DNA of 64,000 nt, taken from assembly GCA_014155875.1 (NCBI GenBank), contig JACEFZ010006263.1:328001-392000 (forward strand), in the 5' to 3' direction. The position numbers and the translations under genes were made by a program. The DNA is from Cepaea nemoralis. Its lineage: Eukaryota > Mollusca > Gastropoda > Stylommatophora > Helicidae. Under the pieces are notes generated by a model. The model was given only the letters and a program-made list of their open reading frames with translations, was not told where the DNA came from and searched no databases. The stretch's first letter is position 1. Each line of letters opens with the position of its first letter. Below, one piece after another: positions 1-9,151 of this stretch.

Positions 1-1
1 C

Positions 2-775
2 TTAGGCAATGTTCCACAAGTCTGGAGAGAAACAATCATGATACCCCTCCTAAAATCTGGGAAAGACAGTTCCATTGCCTCCAGCTACAGACCCATTAGC
101 CTCACCAGCTGTCTCTGCAAAACAATGGAACGCGTCATCAATCACAGACTACAGTGGTACATTGAAAGTGAAAACATCCTTATGCCACAATAGGCTGCCT
201 TTAGGCAGTGCTACTCCACGGAAGATCAGACAACCTACCTCTCTCAAGAAGTTGAGGATGCATTCCACGAGAAGAAGCTGGTACTTGCGGCTTGGATAGA
301 TCTGAAGAAAGCCTTTGACAAAGTCTGGAAAGAAGCTCTGATGAAGAAACTGAGAAACTGTAAAGTCAATGGAAGAATGTACAAATGGGTGAAAGCATAC
401 TTGCACAACAGAAGAGCCCGAGTACAGATAGACGGTCTCAAGAGCAAGAAAGTACTATTGCGTCATGGTGTTCCCCAGGGCGGAGTCCTGTCCCCAACAC
501 TTTTTCTAATCTTCATCAATGATCTTGTTGCTAATCTACCCAATGGAATTAAAGCGGCAATGTACGCTGATGACCTGGTTTTGTGGAGCGCAAATGAACA
601 TGCATCAGTCGCCACCATATTGCTACAGAAAGCTGTAGATACATTTGTTGCATGGGCAGATAGATGGTGTGTCAGCATAAACACTGACAAGTGCAGCACC
701 ACTCTATTTACCCTTTCTCCGAAACAAAAGGCAGGGATCATTAAGATAAATGGAACATCCCTAAGAGAAGATAAA
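2..775 (+). pseudogene. I-like LINE (outer copy), reverse transcriptase part, 5' end outside window
   Basis: Non-LTR retrotransposon reverse transcriptase read in one frame from base 2. Visible RT motifs: YRPISLTS (finger), AWIDLKKAFDKVW (RT block with the first catalytic Asp), GVPQGGVLSPTLFL, and YADDLVLW at about 568-591 (catalytic YADD). One in-frame TAG at 191-193 breaks it. The reading stops near 776 because another LINE of the same group has inserted there; the same reading resumes at 5633. The 5' part (endonuclease) lies outside the window. Family placement (I/Nimb-like, with RNase H downstream) is from the domain order, not from a search. Confidence 0.85.
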
Positions 776-788
776 GAACCAACATACC
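776..788 (+). repeat. Left target-site duplication of nested LINE
   Basis: GAACCAACATACC here is repeated exactly at 5620-5632 on the far side of the inner LINE. With the preceding AA it may be 15 bp, but the GAA-rich tail of the inner element makes the left limit ambiguous. Confidence 0.85.
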
Positions 789-1064
789 CCCTCTGCCGTG
801 CGTCCACCTTGACGAGGTAGAGGGGCTTGCGCGTTCCAATGACCCCAAGAGCTATCCCGACGGTAGCACAGCTACTGGTAGGGTCACCCATGTCGGACAG
901 GTCAAGGGAGAGGGACCAGACCAAGCGACGTACAAACCTGCTGCCTTGTAGGTAGACTGGGGACAGTCAAAGGCTAGGGAAAGCATCCCGAACAAATGCT
1001 TGTCGAAATCGGATGTACTGAGCCACAGGCTTGACAAAGAAGTGCAACGTAACTTTATCATTTC

Positions 1065-4000
1065 ATGATGCCACAGATGAAAATTAATCGTTATGGTGCT
1101 AATCCCGTGAAGTCCCATCAGGCGGTGATAGTGCCGGGCCCCCTGCCTCGAGGGGGTCCACCCATGACTACTGGTGGTCACCTTCCCCTGTGCTGTGGAG
1201 TCAAGGCACAGAGGAGTAGGTTAAGAGCTATTGACCAAACACCCCGGACACTCAACATACTACAATGGAATGCAGAAGGAGTTTATAACAAGAAAGCCTC
1301 CCTAACACAGCGTCTTCATAAAGATAGAATAGATGTGGCATGCATTCAAGAGACACACCTCAACGCCAATCGCACATTTTCAGTTCAGGGATATCAGGCC
1401 ACACGTTTCGACCGCGAAGGACACAAAGGAGGAGTTGTAATACTTACACGAAATACAATACCTTGCAGCGAAGTATCTGTGATCTCTGACAACCAAACGG
1501 AAATTATAGGTGTTGATATAATGATAAAGGACGTGAAAATAAGAATTTACAATCTGTATAGCCCGGCAGATAAGGATCTTACACTCTCAAACATGGAAAT
1601 AACTGACACAAATTGCATTGTTGTCGGAGACTTTAATAGCCGTTCAGAAAGATGGGGATACCCAGATACTGACAAAAGAGGAGATGAAGTGGAGGACTGG
1701 GAAATAGACTCAAATCTCCATCTACTCAACAAAGCGGATGACACACCGAGCTTCTACTCCAGAAGATGGCTTACCACTTCTACTCCAGACTTAGCTTTCT
1801 GCACAGGAGACATCCTCCACAAAATCGATCGCCATGTGCTTGACCAATTAGCAGGTAGTGACCACAGACCAATCAAGCTTGTAATAAATATGGAGTATGT
1901 TCCACAGGAGCAAAAGCCTTTGCCCCGTTGGAATTACAAACGAGCAGATTGGGACAGATTTGCCATACTAACAGACAAATATTGTGAAAACATAAATACA
2001 CGATATGGCAACATGAAGCAAATGGTGGAAAGTCTAAACAGAGCAATAATACAGGCGGCCACTGAGTCTATTCCAAGAGGAGCGAGGAAAAATTACAAAC
2101 CATACTGGACTGAAGAACTACAAATTTTGGAGGACAAAGTTGAAGATGCTAGGAAGACCGCAGAGAGAGAACAAACAACTGAAGCGAACATCTCTCTCAA
2201 AGCCATCTCAGCAAAATATAAAAGAACAGTAAATCAAACAACAAGAGATTGTTGGAGGAAAAAAACAGAAAACCTGAATTTTGACAGGGATGGAAACAAA
2301 CTATGGAAACTAGTGAAAGCCATGAACAATGAAGGACCTAGAAACAAACAAATAACAATTAAACAAGGAAATGCCTTGCTTACAGGAAAAAAGGCTGCAA
2401 ATGCACTAATGGAACACTATGCCAGTGCAAACCACATTGATATTACAGCCGAACAGAAGAAAGCAATCAAAGATAAACAGATACATCATAGATATACAGA
2501 GACAGCAGCAGAATATATGATGGTAAATCTAACATTGGAAGAAATGGAACAGGCAATGAATACCCTAAAAAAGAAGACATCACCAGGAAAGGATGGAATC
2601 ACAAATGAAATGCTAATAGGACTAGGCACTAAGGCAAAAAAGAAACTACTAGCAGTCCTAAATTACAGCTGGAAGAGGGGAATAGTCCCACAGGCATGGA
2701 AGGAAGCTATACTAATACCAGTCCCAAAGAAAGGAAAAGACCTGGAAGAACCAAATGGCTATCGACCTATCAGTCTTCTTAGCTGTGTAGGAAAATTAAT
2801 GGAACGCATTATCAATGGCAGGCTAACATGGCATCTGGAAGAAAACCAACTCTTAACACCTCACCAAGCAGGATTCAGAAAGTACAGATCCACTGAAGAT
2901 CAAATAACCTATATAGCTCAGGAAATAGAGGATGCCTTCCAAGAGAAAAAGCACACACTAGCGGTCTGGATAGATTTAGAAAAAGCATTTGATAAAGTAT
3001 GGAAGGAAGGACTGAAAGTAAAACTGCAAAAAATGCATGTTTGTGGGAAAATGTACAAATGGATCAGCCACTACCTTGAGAACAGAACTGCCAGGACAAA
3101 AGTACAAGGACAAACCAGCAAAATGATGCTATTGGAGCAAGGTGTCCCCCAAGGAGGAGTTCTTTCACCAACATTATTCCTAGCATATGTAAATGACATC
3201 ACAGAAAATTTTCCAGCCAGAGTACACACATCATCCTTTGCAGATGACCTAGCCATATGGACATCTGAAGAATATATTAGTACAGCTAACAGCAGAATAC
3301 AGCAAGCCCTATTAGCGCTAGAGGACTGGTCAAAATCATGGCTAGTGAAGATAAGTGAGGAGAAAACAACATGCACAGTGTTCTCCCTCTCAACTAAAAC
3401 TCAGCAACCTAAGCTGGTATTGAATGGAAAAATATTGCGCCATGAAGAAAATCCAAACTATCTAGGAGTCACCTTTGATCGTCGCCTGACATGGAAGACA
3501 CAGGTTGAGAAAAATCGAACAAGAGCAAGGCAAAGAATGGCAATCATGAAAAAGCTTGCTGGTACAACGTGGGGAGCAGATGAGAAAGTTCTCAAGAAGT
3601 TATATACTGGACGGGTGAGGCCAGTACTGGAATATGGCATTGCAGCTTGGGCAACAGCAGCTAAGTCAAACTTTAACAAAATAAGTAGAGTCCAAAATCA
3701 AGGAATGCGAATCATAACTGGAAGCCTGAAGACAACGCCTATTAATGAATTAGAAAAGATCACTTGTTTACAACCAATGCAGGATAGAAGAGATAGCAGA
3801 GCCCAGCAACAAGCTGAAAAATTTAGAAGATTGACAGACCACCCTATGTATAAAAGATTTAGTGGTTTTTGAAGGGGAAGACTGAAGCGTAGCAACTTTG
3901 TAGAAACTGCAAAACGAAGGATTAGGGCTGATCCCATACTTAACATATCAACAGTCAAACCCATTTACAATGCAGACAAGTTCCCAGCTTGGAGACAGCA

Positions 4001-4916
4001 GCAACTGCCTGAGATGATAGAAAACATTCCTGGTATTGAGAAAAAGAACACTCAGCATGAAACCGAAAGAAGAGAAATAACCCTAAACTACATAAAAGAA
4101 CATTACCCAAGCAGCAATTGGACCCATGCATATACAGATGGATCAGCCAAAAATTCAGTAGAGAATGGAGGAGGAGGAATTCTCCTAAATTTAAAAAATG
4201 GAGTGAAAAAAACACATTCAGTGGCAACTGGAAAGTTCTCAAGTAACTTCAAAGCGGAGGTAGAGGCTCTGAAAACTGCAGCAGAAATGCTCTTGATGGA
4301 GGAAAATAAAGAGACGCAAATAGCTATCTTCACAGATGCAAAGTCAGCTGTCTCAATACTGAAGAGCAAAAACAGCACAGAACTAGCTGACCTAAGAGCA
4401 GCACTCCATGGTCTATGCCAGAAATCCAAAAAAGTTATAATACAGTGGATCCCATCACATTGCAGTATACCTGGAAATGAAGAGGCTGACAGACTGGCAA
4501 AAGAGGGCGGACGACTACCACAGCCTGACATAGACATAACCTATAATGAGGCAAAGAGGTTGATAAAAAGCACTTATAGAACCAAATGGGAATCAGAGCA
4601 TCCAGGCCACCAGAAGGATGATGCATATTACAAACTCGACCGAAGAGAACAAGTAGCAATCTTCAGACTCCGCACAGGACATAACAGGCTGAAATACCAC
4701 TTGTTCAACAAACTAAAGATAGGAGATACAGATGAATGTAATTGTGGAACTGGTAAAATGACAGCTAAACATTTGCTGCAAGAGTGCCCAATATATGCAG
4801 AACAGAGAAAGATATTTTGGCCCACACCTGCTTCATTCGAGGACAAGCTCTATGGAGATATCAACAAGCTCAAGTCGACTGCAGCTTATTTTAACTGTAT
4901 TCAGGTTGACATTTAA
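1065..4916 (+). pseudogene. LINE endonuclease-reverse transcriptase-RNase H polyprotein, one premature stop
   Basis: Copy-and-paste machinery of the inner LINE. APE-type endonuclease starts near residue 63 (LNILQWNAEG), with VVGDFNSR near 188 and SDHRPI near 264. The reverse transcriptase spans about 520-790: GYRPISLLS, AVWIDLEKAFDKVW, GVPQGGVLSPTLFL, FADDLAIW near 725. An in-frame TGA at 3870-3872 is the only break; the same frame runs on to an RNase H domain with YTDGSAKNS, FTDAKSA and HCSIPGNEEADRLA, then a Cys/His C-terminal segment with CNCGTGKMTAKHLLQECP. The start is the first ATG of a doubled ATGATG. Because only one codon is lost, this copy is young compared with its neighbours. Confidence 0.9.
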
Positions 4917-4991
4917 ATGTACATTAAGAAGTATTTAGACTGCCACACTTCATACCACAGGCATGTCGGTTACACAAGCCTCCCAGAGGCA

Positions 4992-5160
4992 TGAAATGGA
5001 ATATTGCTTGGATAGCAAATCCATTACGTGGAAAGTCCGAATCGAAAGCTCACTGTGTGGGCTTCATAAAAGGTGGAAAAAGTGTCCTAGTGGCACAAAA
5101 TGGAATATTGCTTGGATAGCAAATCCATTACGTGGAAAGTCCGAATCGAAAGCTCACTGC
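4992..5160 (+). repeat. Direct repeat in LINE 3' UTR
   Basis: Two copies of a block of about 63 bp containing GGAATATTGCTTGGATAGC and GTCCGAATCGAAAGCTCAC, at about 4995-5057 and 5098-5160, separated by 40 bp of spacer. Confidence 0.8.
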
Positions 5161-5632
5161 GTGGATGTAATCTGCAAACAGCATTCTTCTGGCTTCTGGA
5201 AGAACAGCCTATGGTGAACGGAAGGCCCAATATACGGAAGTGAGGCTAAGCAGCCATGTGCAGGACGTGACGATTCCTTGGGTGAGCCCAGTACCAGAGC
5301 GCTGTGTGTTGGCTCTGCAATTATGGAAGCCTCCTTGGATGGCGGGGAATGCCCATGGTCTGCCCCTGCCTTCCCTTGAGGGCCGACCAGGATGCCTTTG
5401 GCTGTTCTATATGGGCCAGCTGGGATGGGAGATAACACCGCAACAGTGAGAGTCTAACGTCCTAAGAAACCTCCCGGGAAGGTTAACCCGGTCAACAAAT
5501 GCCCGCAGAAGTCGGATGTGTCGGCCTAACGGCGCAAGAACGCAGCTCTGCTGTAAACAGGCACAACGCAATCACGTCCGAAAAAAAAACTCCGGATGAA
5601 CGAAGAAGAAGAAGAAGAAGAACCAACATACC

Positions 5633-6883
5633 TTGGTGTAACATTCGACGACAGGCTGACATGGAGAAAACACATTTAAAGAAAAGCAGTAACAAAAGCC
5701 AGAAGGAAAATAGCCATCCTGAGAAAGCTAAGTGGAACCACTTGGGGAGCCAGTGGGAAAATACTTAAGCAAAGTTTATCAACAGAGCATACGACCACAC
5801 TTGAAATAGGGTCAACTGCGTGGTGTTCAGCATCAAAAACCACATTACAGGAGCTGGACAAGGTGCAAAATCAAGCTCTTAAGAGTCATCACAGGAGGGA
5901 TGAGATCAACCCCTATAGTAGCAATGGAGAAAATGGGGAGGACACAAGCTCTAAGAGAACGCAGAGATACAAAAACACTAATACAAGCAGAAAAGTTCCC
6001 CAGCTTGCCACGCCACCCTATGAAGAACCGATTTGAAAACTTAGCTATGGGGCGGTTGAAAAGAATTAGTTTCATCCACCAGGCCAAACAACTCTGCAGA
6101 GAAACCATCGATCTTCCCACAATTGGTATCCACCTGACAACTATTCCAGAGCGAACCCCGTGGAAAGATGAACATAAAATATCGCTACAAATCCAGACAA
6201 AAGTGAGAGGAATATTTGACAAGGAATAACAGAACAGTGTGCAGCGCAGATCAGCCACTCTCAGCTTCCTTGATGAAGAATACCCACAGGATCTCTGGAT
6301 CCGAGTCTACACAGATGGGTCAGCACAAAATGCTGTTCGAAATGGAGGAGCGGGAGTGTACATAGAATACCCAAATAATACTAGAGACACGGCCAGAGTT
6401 CCAACAGGAAAGTACTGCCATAACTATGATGCTGAAATTGAGGCAATCAAGATAGCCACAGAGAAATTACAAAATACCAGCCATTGTACACAACCTGTGG
6501 TGATATTGACAGATGCAAAATCCGTAATAGAGGCGCTCCTGTCTGGGAAATTGCCAGTTCTAAGGACACTACTTTCAGAACTTAGCAGTCAGCGTAAGGT
6601 CACCATACAATGGATACCATCCCACTGTGGGGTACCCGGAAACGACAGAGCTGATCGATTGGCTAGGGAAGGACTCAGCCATGTGCACATGTGGTTTGGC
6701 GTCACAGACAGCAGAGCACATACTCCAGGATTGCCCAAACTACAACATATCCAGGCGAACCTTCTGGCCTAGAGAGACAACTGTGGAAGATAAACTCTAT
6801 GGACCGCTGAGTGAACTAAAAAAGACTGTTAGATTCATACAAGAGACAACATTGCAGTTATAAACGAAAGAAGAAGAAAAAAA
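5633..6883 (+). pseudogene. Outer I-like LINE, 3' half (RT thumb, RNase H, C-terminus)
   Basis: Continuation of the element at 2-775 after the nested insertion: LGVTFDDRLTWRK follows directly on the interrupted reading. Several frameshifts lie between 5680 and 6230. RNase H is readable at 6239-6690 (RVYTDGSAQNAVRNGG, ILTDAKSVIEAL, WIPSHCGVPGNDRADRLA). Compared with the inner copy about 70 codons are deleted after the RNase H; the final part (TAEHILQDCPNY, EDKLYGPLSELKK) reads to a TAA at 6861-6863. An A- and GAA-rich tail ends it near 6883. Confidence 0.85.
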
Positions 6884-7099
6884 ATGAGAAGAATTGATTT
6901 GGAGAACTTGGTGACGACTGGCAAGATCGAAATGAAGAGACCAAGGAGAAGACCGAGAAGTAAATACCTGGATAGCTTAGCCACATGGCATGGTCGAGAC
7001 AGGAACACGGAGCTGATCCACGACACTGGGGATCGAGTGAGATGGCAGAACATGACCGCCCACGCGTATCGGCATGGCACATGATGGATGGATGGAAAC
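6884..7099 (+). mobile_element. RTE-like LINE 3' end fragment
   Basis: The last about 66 codons of a LINE: basic RRPRRRPRSKYLDSLATWHG, then DRVRWQNMTAHAYRHGT and a stop at 7082-7084, followed by a TGGATGGATGG tail. The basic Arg/Pro block followed by a Trp-containing segment is the usual C-terminus of RTE-like and related endonuclease-RT elements. It is 5' truncated directly behind the tail of the outer LINE. Confidence 0.7.
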
Positions 7100-7141
7100 A
7101 ATAAAATAACACAAAGTAATGCAGCTTTACATAACACAATT

Positions 7142-7392
7142 TTTTTTTTTTTTTTTTAGCATATCCTTTTACAGGACTTAGCTGTCAACAGCAGCGTCTT
7201 TCAGCTGTCTGTTGATCTCTTGGCAAGATTACGCTCAATAGTTTGCCATTGCTTTCTGAGCGGCCGGCTCAGTATCCAGCAAGTCACGAGCGGGGGTCGA
7301 ACCGCCTCAGTTCTCGCTCCGCTACGAGACTCTGCGTGATAAACGGGATTACAGAGAGAAAGTGTTGTAACCCCACAGCCAGAGAGACCGGC
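7142..7392 (-). mobile_element. tRNA-related SINE, family A, with 13-bp TSD
   Basis: Minus-strand SINE: poly(A) tail appears as a T run at 7141-7158. The tRNA-like head has a B-box-like GGTTCGAACCCC (reverse complement near 7297-7308), and the body carries AGAAAGCAATGGCAAACTA and TCTTGCCAAGAGATCAACAG. TSD ACATAACACAATT is at 7129-7141 and 7393-7405. The related palindrome at 12.3 kb has no SINE at the same position. Confidence 0.85.
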
Positions 7393-7487
7393 ACATAACA
7401 CAATTACGGAAACAAATTGGACTTTGTGGCGACTAGCCTTAAGCAGCAAACAAATACATACAGAAAACACAACATATAATCACGGAG

Positions 7488-7528
7488 GGAGAGAGAGAGA
7501 GAGAGAGAGAGAGACACACACACACACA

Positions 7529-7613
<85 letters not shown>

Positions 7614-7635
7614 CCCCCCCCCCCCCCCCCCCCCC
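7488..7635 (+). repeat. Compound microsatellite (GA)n(CA)n(C)n
   Basis: GA repeats to 7514, CA repeats with a GA interruption to about 7611, then about 24 C residues. Apparent ORFs across it on both strands are repeat artefacts. Confidence 0.97.
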
Positions 7636-7857
7636 AGTGGCTACGTTAAGGCATAAGAATGGGATAAGAAGAATGAAAACAAGAGAACAGTGAAAAGAAA
7701 ATGAAAATATGAAAAACATGTGTGCTACTTATCTCAGAATCTCAGGCTGTGATACTCTAATTTAGGTTATACAGCACAGATTAAACATGGACAAATCCTA
7801 CCAGTCTTGCTCTGTTTGCTGATTAAGGCTGCATTACTTTGTGTTATTTTATTGTTT

Positions 7858-8348
7858 ATAACGTGAGAAATATACAGTTGCAATTTTATGGAGAACGTAG
7901 GCTGTGACCTAGAGGACTTTTAAAAATGCAATTGCTATATTTATCGCCGTGTGCGCGCGCGCACACGCTCACCCACGTGGCATTATTGTTAGCTGTGAGT
8001 CTTTCTCCATATTAGTGACGGCGATTGTGCAAAGGGGAATAACTACGATAATGACAACCGGAGCTGCTGCCTGACTTTTACAACCGTTGCTGCCCCCTGA
8101 ACGCGCCGCCCAGGCTTATAAGTCGCTCGTGGCCACAGGTTGACCCACAATCCTCGTCATCATTTGCCAGAATGACCTCTGGTTCACCACTTCCGGTTGT
8201 TGAACGCAGCAGACCACGGTAGCTCAGACTGCAATCGTAATCCCCACGTGACACCTCAGTCGGGTGTCTTTGACTATATCTAATTTGTGTCCTCAGTACG
8301 CGTTACCTTGACAAATGGTAGTGCATGAGCGATGACGAATGTTGGGTT
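7858..8348. other. No gene recognised; 5' flank of a U2 snRNA 5' end
   Basis: Holds GCGCGCGCACACGC near 7955-7970 and mixed sequence with no ORF or known repeat I recognise. Because a U2 start lies at 8349, this may be former U2 upstream (promoter) sequence; no PSE could be identified by eye. Confidence 0.4.
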
Positions 8349-8369
8349 ATCGCTTCTCGGTCTTTTGGC
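8349..8369 (+). ncRNA. U2 snRNA 5' end fragment (pseudogene)
   Basis: ATCGCTTCTCGGTCTTTTGG plus C matches the near-universal first 21 nt of U2 snRNA at 20 of 21 positions (C to T at nucleotide 13). The conserved continuation TAAGATCAAGTG is absent; the sequence becomes unrelated and reaches a Tx1-like LINE within about 40 bp. A match of this length is not expected by chance in 64 kb. Confidence 0.75.
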
Positions 8370-8399
8370 CGCCGTCCACGACTCCGGTTTCTCTTTACA

Positions 8400-9116
8400 A
8401 CATGTGTTTTAAAAATGTAGGGAAAATCCTACAAAACCCAGAAAAACACCCTTTAGCACACTATTACATTGGAATTAGGCTATCTTATTTAAAACCTATT
8501 AGGATTACATCCTCACATTACTTTGGCACTCTCCCAACGTTCTACAAAACATGTATTTCAGCCATTAAAGGACACGAAAAATTACTACACAAGAAAACAC
8601 ATACAATCTACAGGCATTTAGTTAAATTACAAGCAACTCCGGTACATCTCAGAATTAAAAGAGGACATAGATATTTCATAAAAGATTATACCGAAATTTT
8701 CTCTAATATTCACAACAAGCAGATTACTCCAAAAGCAAATAAAATTACATATAGGCTTGTTTACAGCATGACCCCAACAACAGAGAGAACAGCAAAAATA
8801 ACTAAACAAATACTGTAATACTACAGTGTCAGCTTTTTAGACTGAACGTCCAAGAATCAGAAGAGCACATCTATTACGAATGCAACACAATCATGCCAAC
8901 AAAACAACTTCTACAAAACATCCCAAACACTCATACGAAACAAAGAACAGATGTTTACAAAGCAATCATGATAAATTCCATTCCTTACTCCACACAAGAC
9001 ATCCACACAAAGCTACTTATTCTATTGGCAGAGTACAGAAATCTTATATGGACATTAAGAAACAAAGCACTATACAATTACAGAACAATCAACAAAGAAA
9101 TTGTCCAACAAATTTA
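8400..9116 (+). pseudogene. Tx1/L1-like LINE, C-terminal part of ORF2 (older copy)
   Basis: Diverged relative of the elements at 16.1 and 21.9 kb: HYFGTLPTFYKTCISAIKGH, HLRIKRGHRYFIKDYTEIFS and TYRLVYSMTPTTERT match the same region of those copies. Two stops (about 8816-8820) and a frame change break the zinc-knuckle region. The reading INKEIVQQI runs to 9116, where a minus-strand LINE is inserted; it resumes at 14048. Confidence 0.8.
9107..9116 (+). repeat. TSD of minus-strand I-like LINE (left)
   Basis: AACAAATTTA, repeated exactly at 14038-14047. Bringing the two together continues the Tx1-like reading frame, which supports the boundary. Confidence 0.75.
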
Positions 9117-9151
9117 GTTAGTTATATAGTTAGTTAGTCGACAGATCATCC

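Larger units (their letters stand above)
789..5617 (+). mobile_element. Nearly intact I-like LINE inserted in another LINE
   Basis: A 4.8 kb non-LTR element bounded by 13-15 bp TSDs. It starts CCCTCTGCCGTGCGTCC, has a 276 bp leader without a visible ORF1, one long EN-RT-RNase H reading frame (1065-4916), a 0.7 kb 3' UTR with an internal direct repeat, and ends in a short GAA-repeat tail. Absence of a gag-like ORF1 suggests loss, a single-ORF family, or supply in trans. A 143 bp 3' fragment of the same family lies inverted at 47791-47933. Confidence 0.88.
7101..7857 (+). mobile_element. Fold-back-like dispersed repeat, diverged copy
   Basis: The ends are inverted repeats: 7105-7130 (AATAAAATAACACAAAGTAA...) matches the reverse complement of 7829-7854. 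The left part resembles the arm of the large palindrome at 12317-13748 (shared CAGCAAACAAA and CACAACATA blocks). A SINE sits in the left arm and GA/CA/C microsatellites in the middle. Right arm is shortened (jump after GTTTGCTGATTAAGGCT). No coding capacity seen. Confidence 0.6.

Noticed and set aside
7404..7719. Thr/His and Cys/Val repeat ORFs
   Set aside because: Translation of CA/GT microsatellite.
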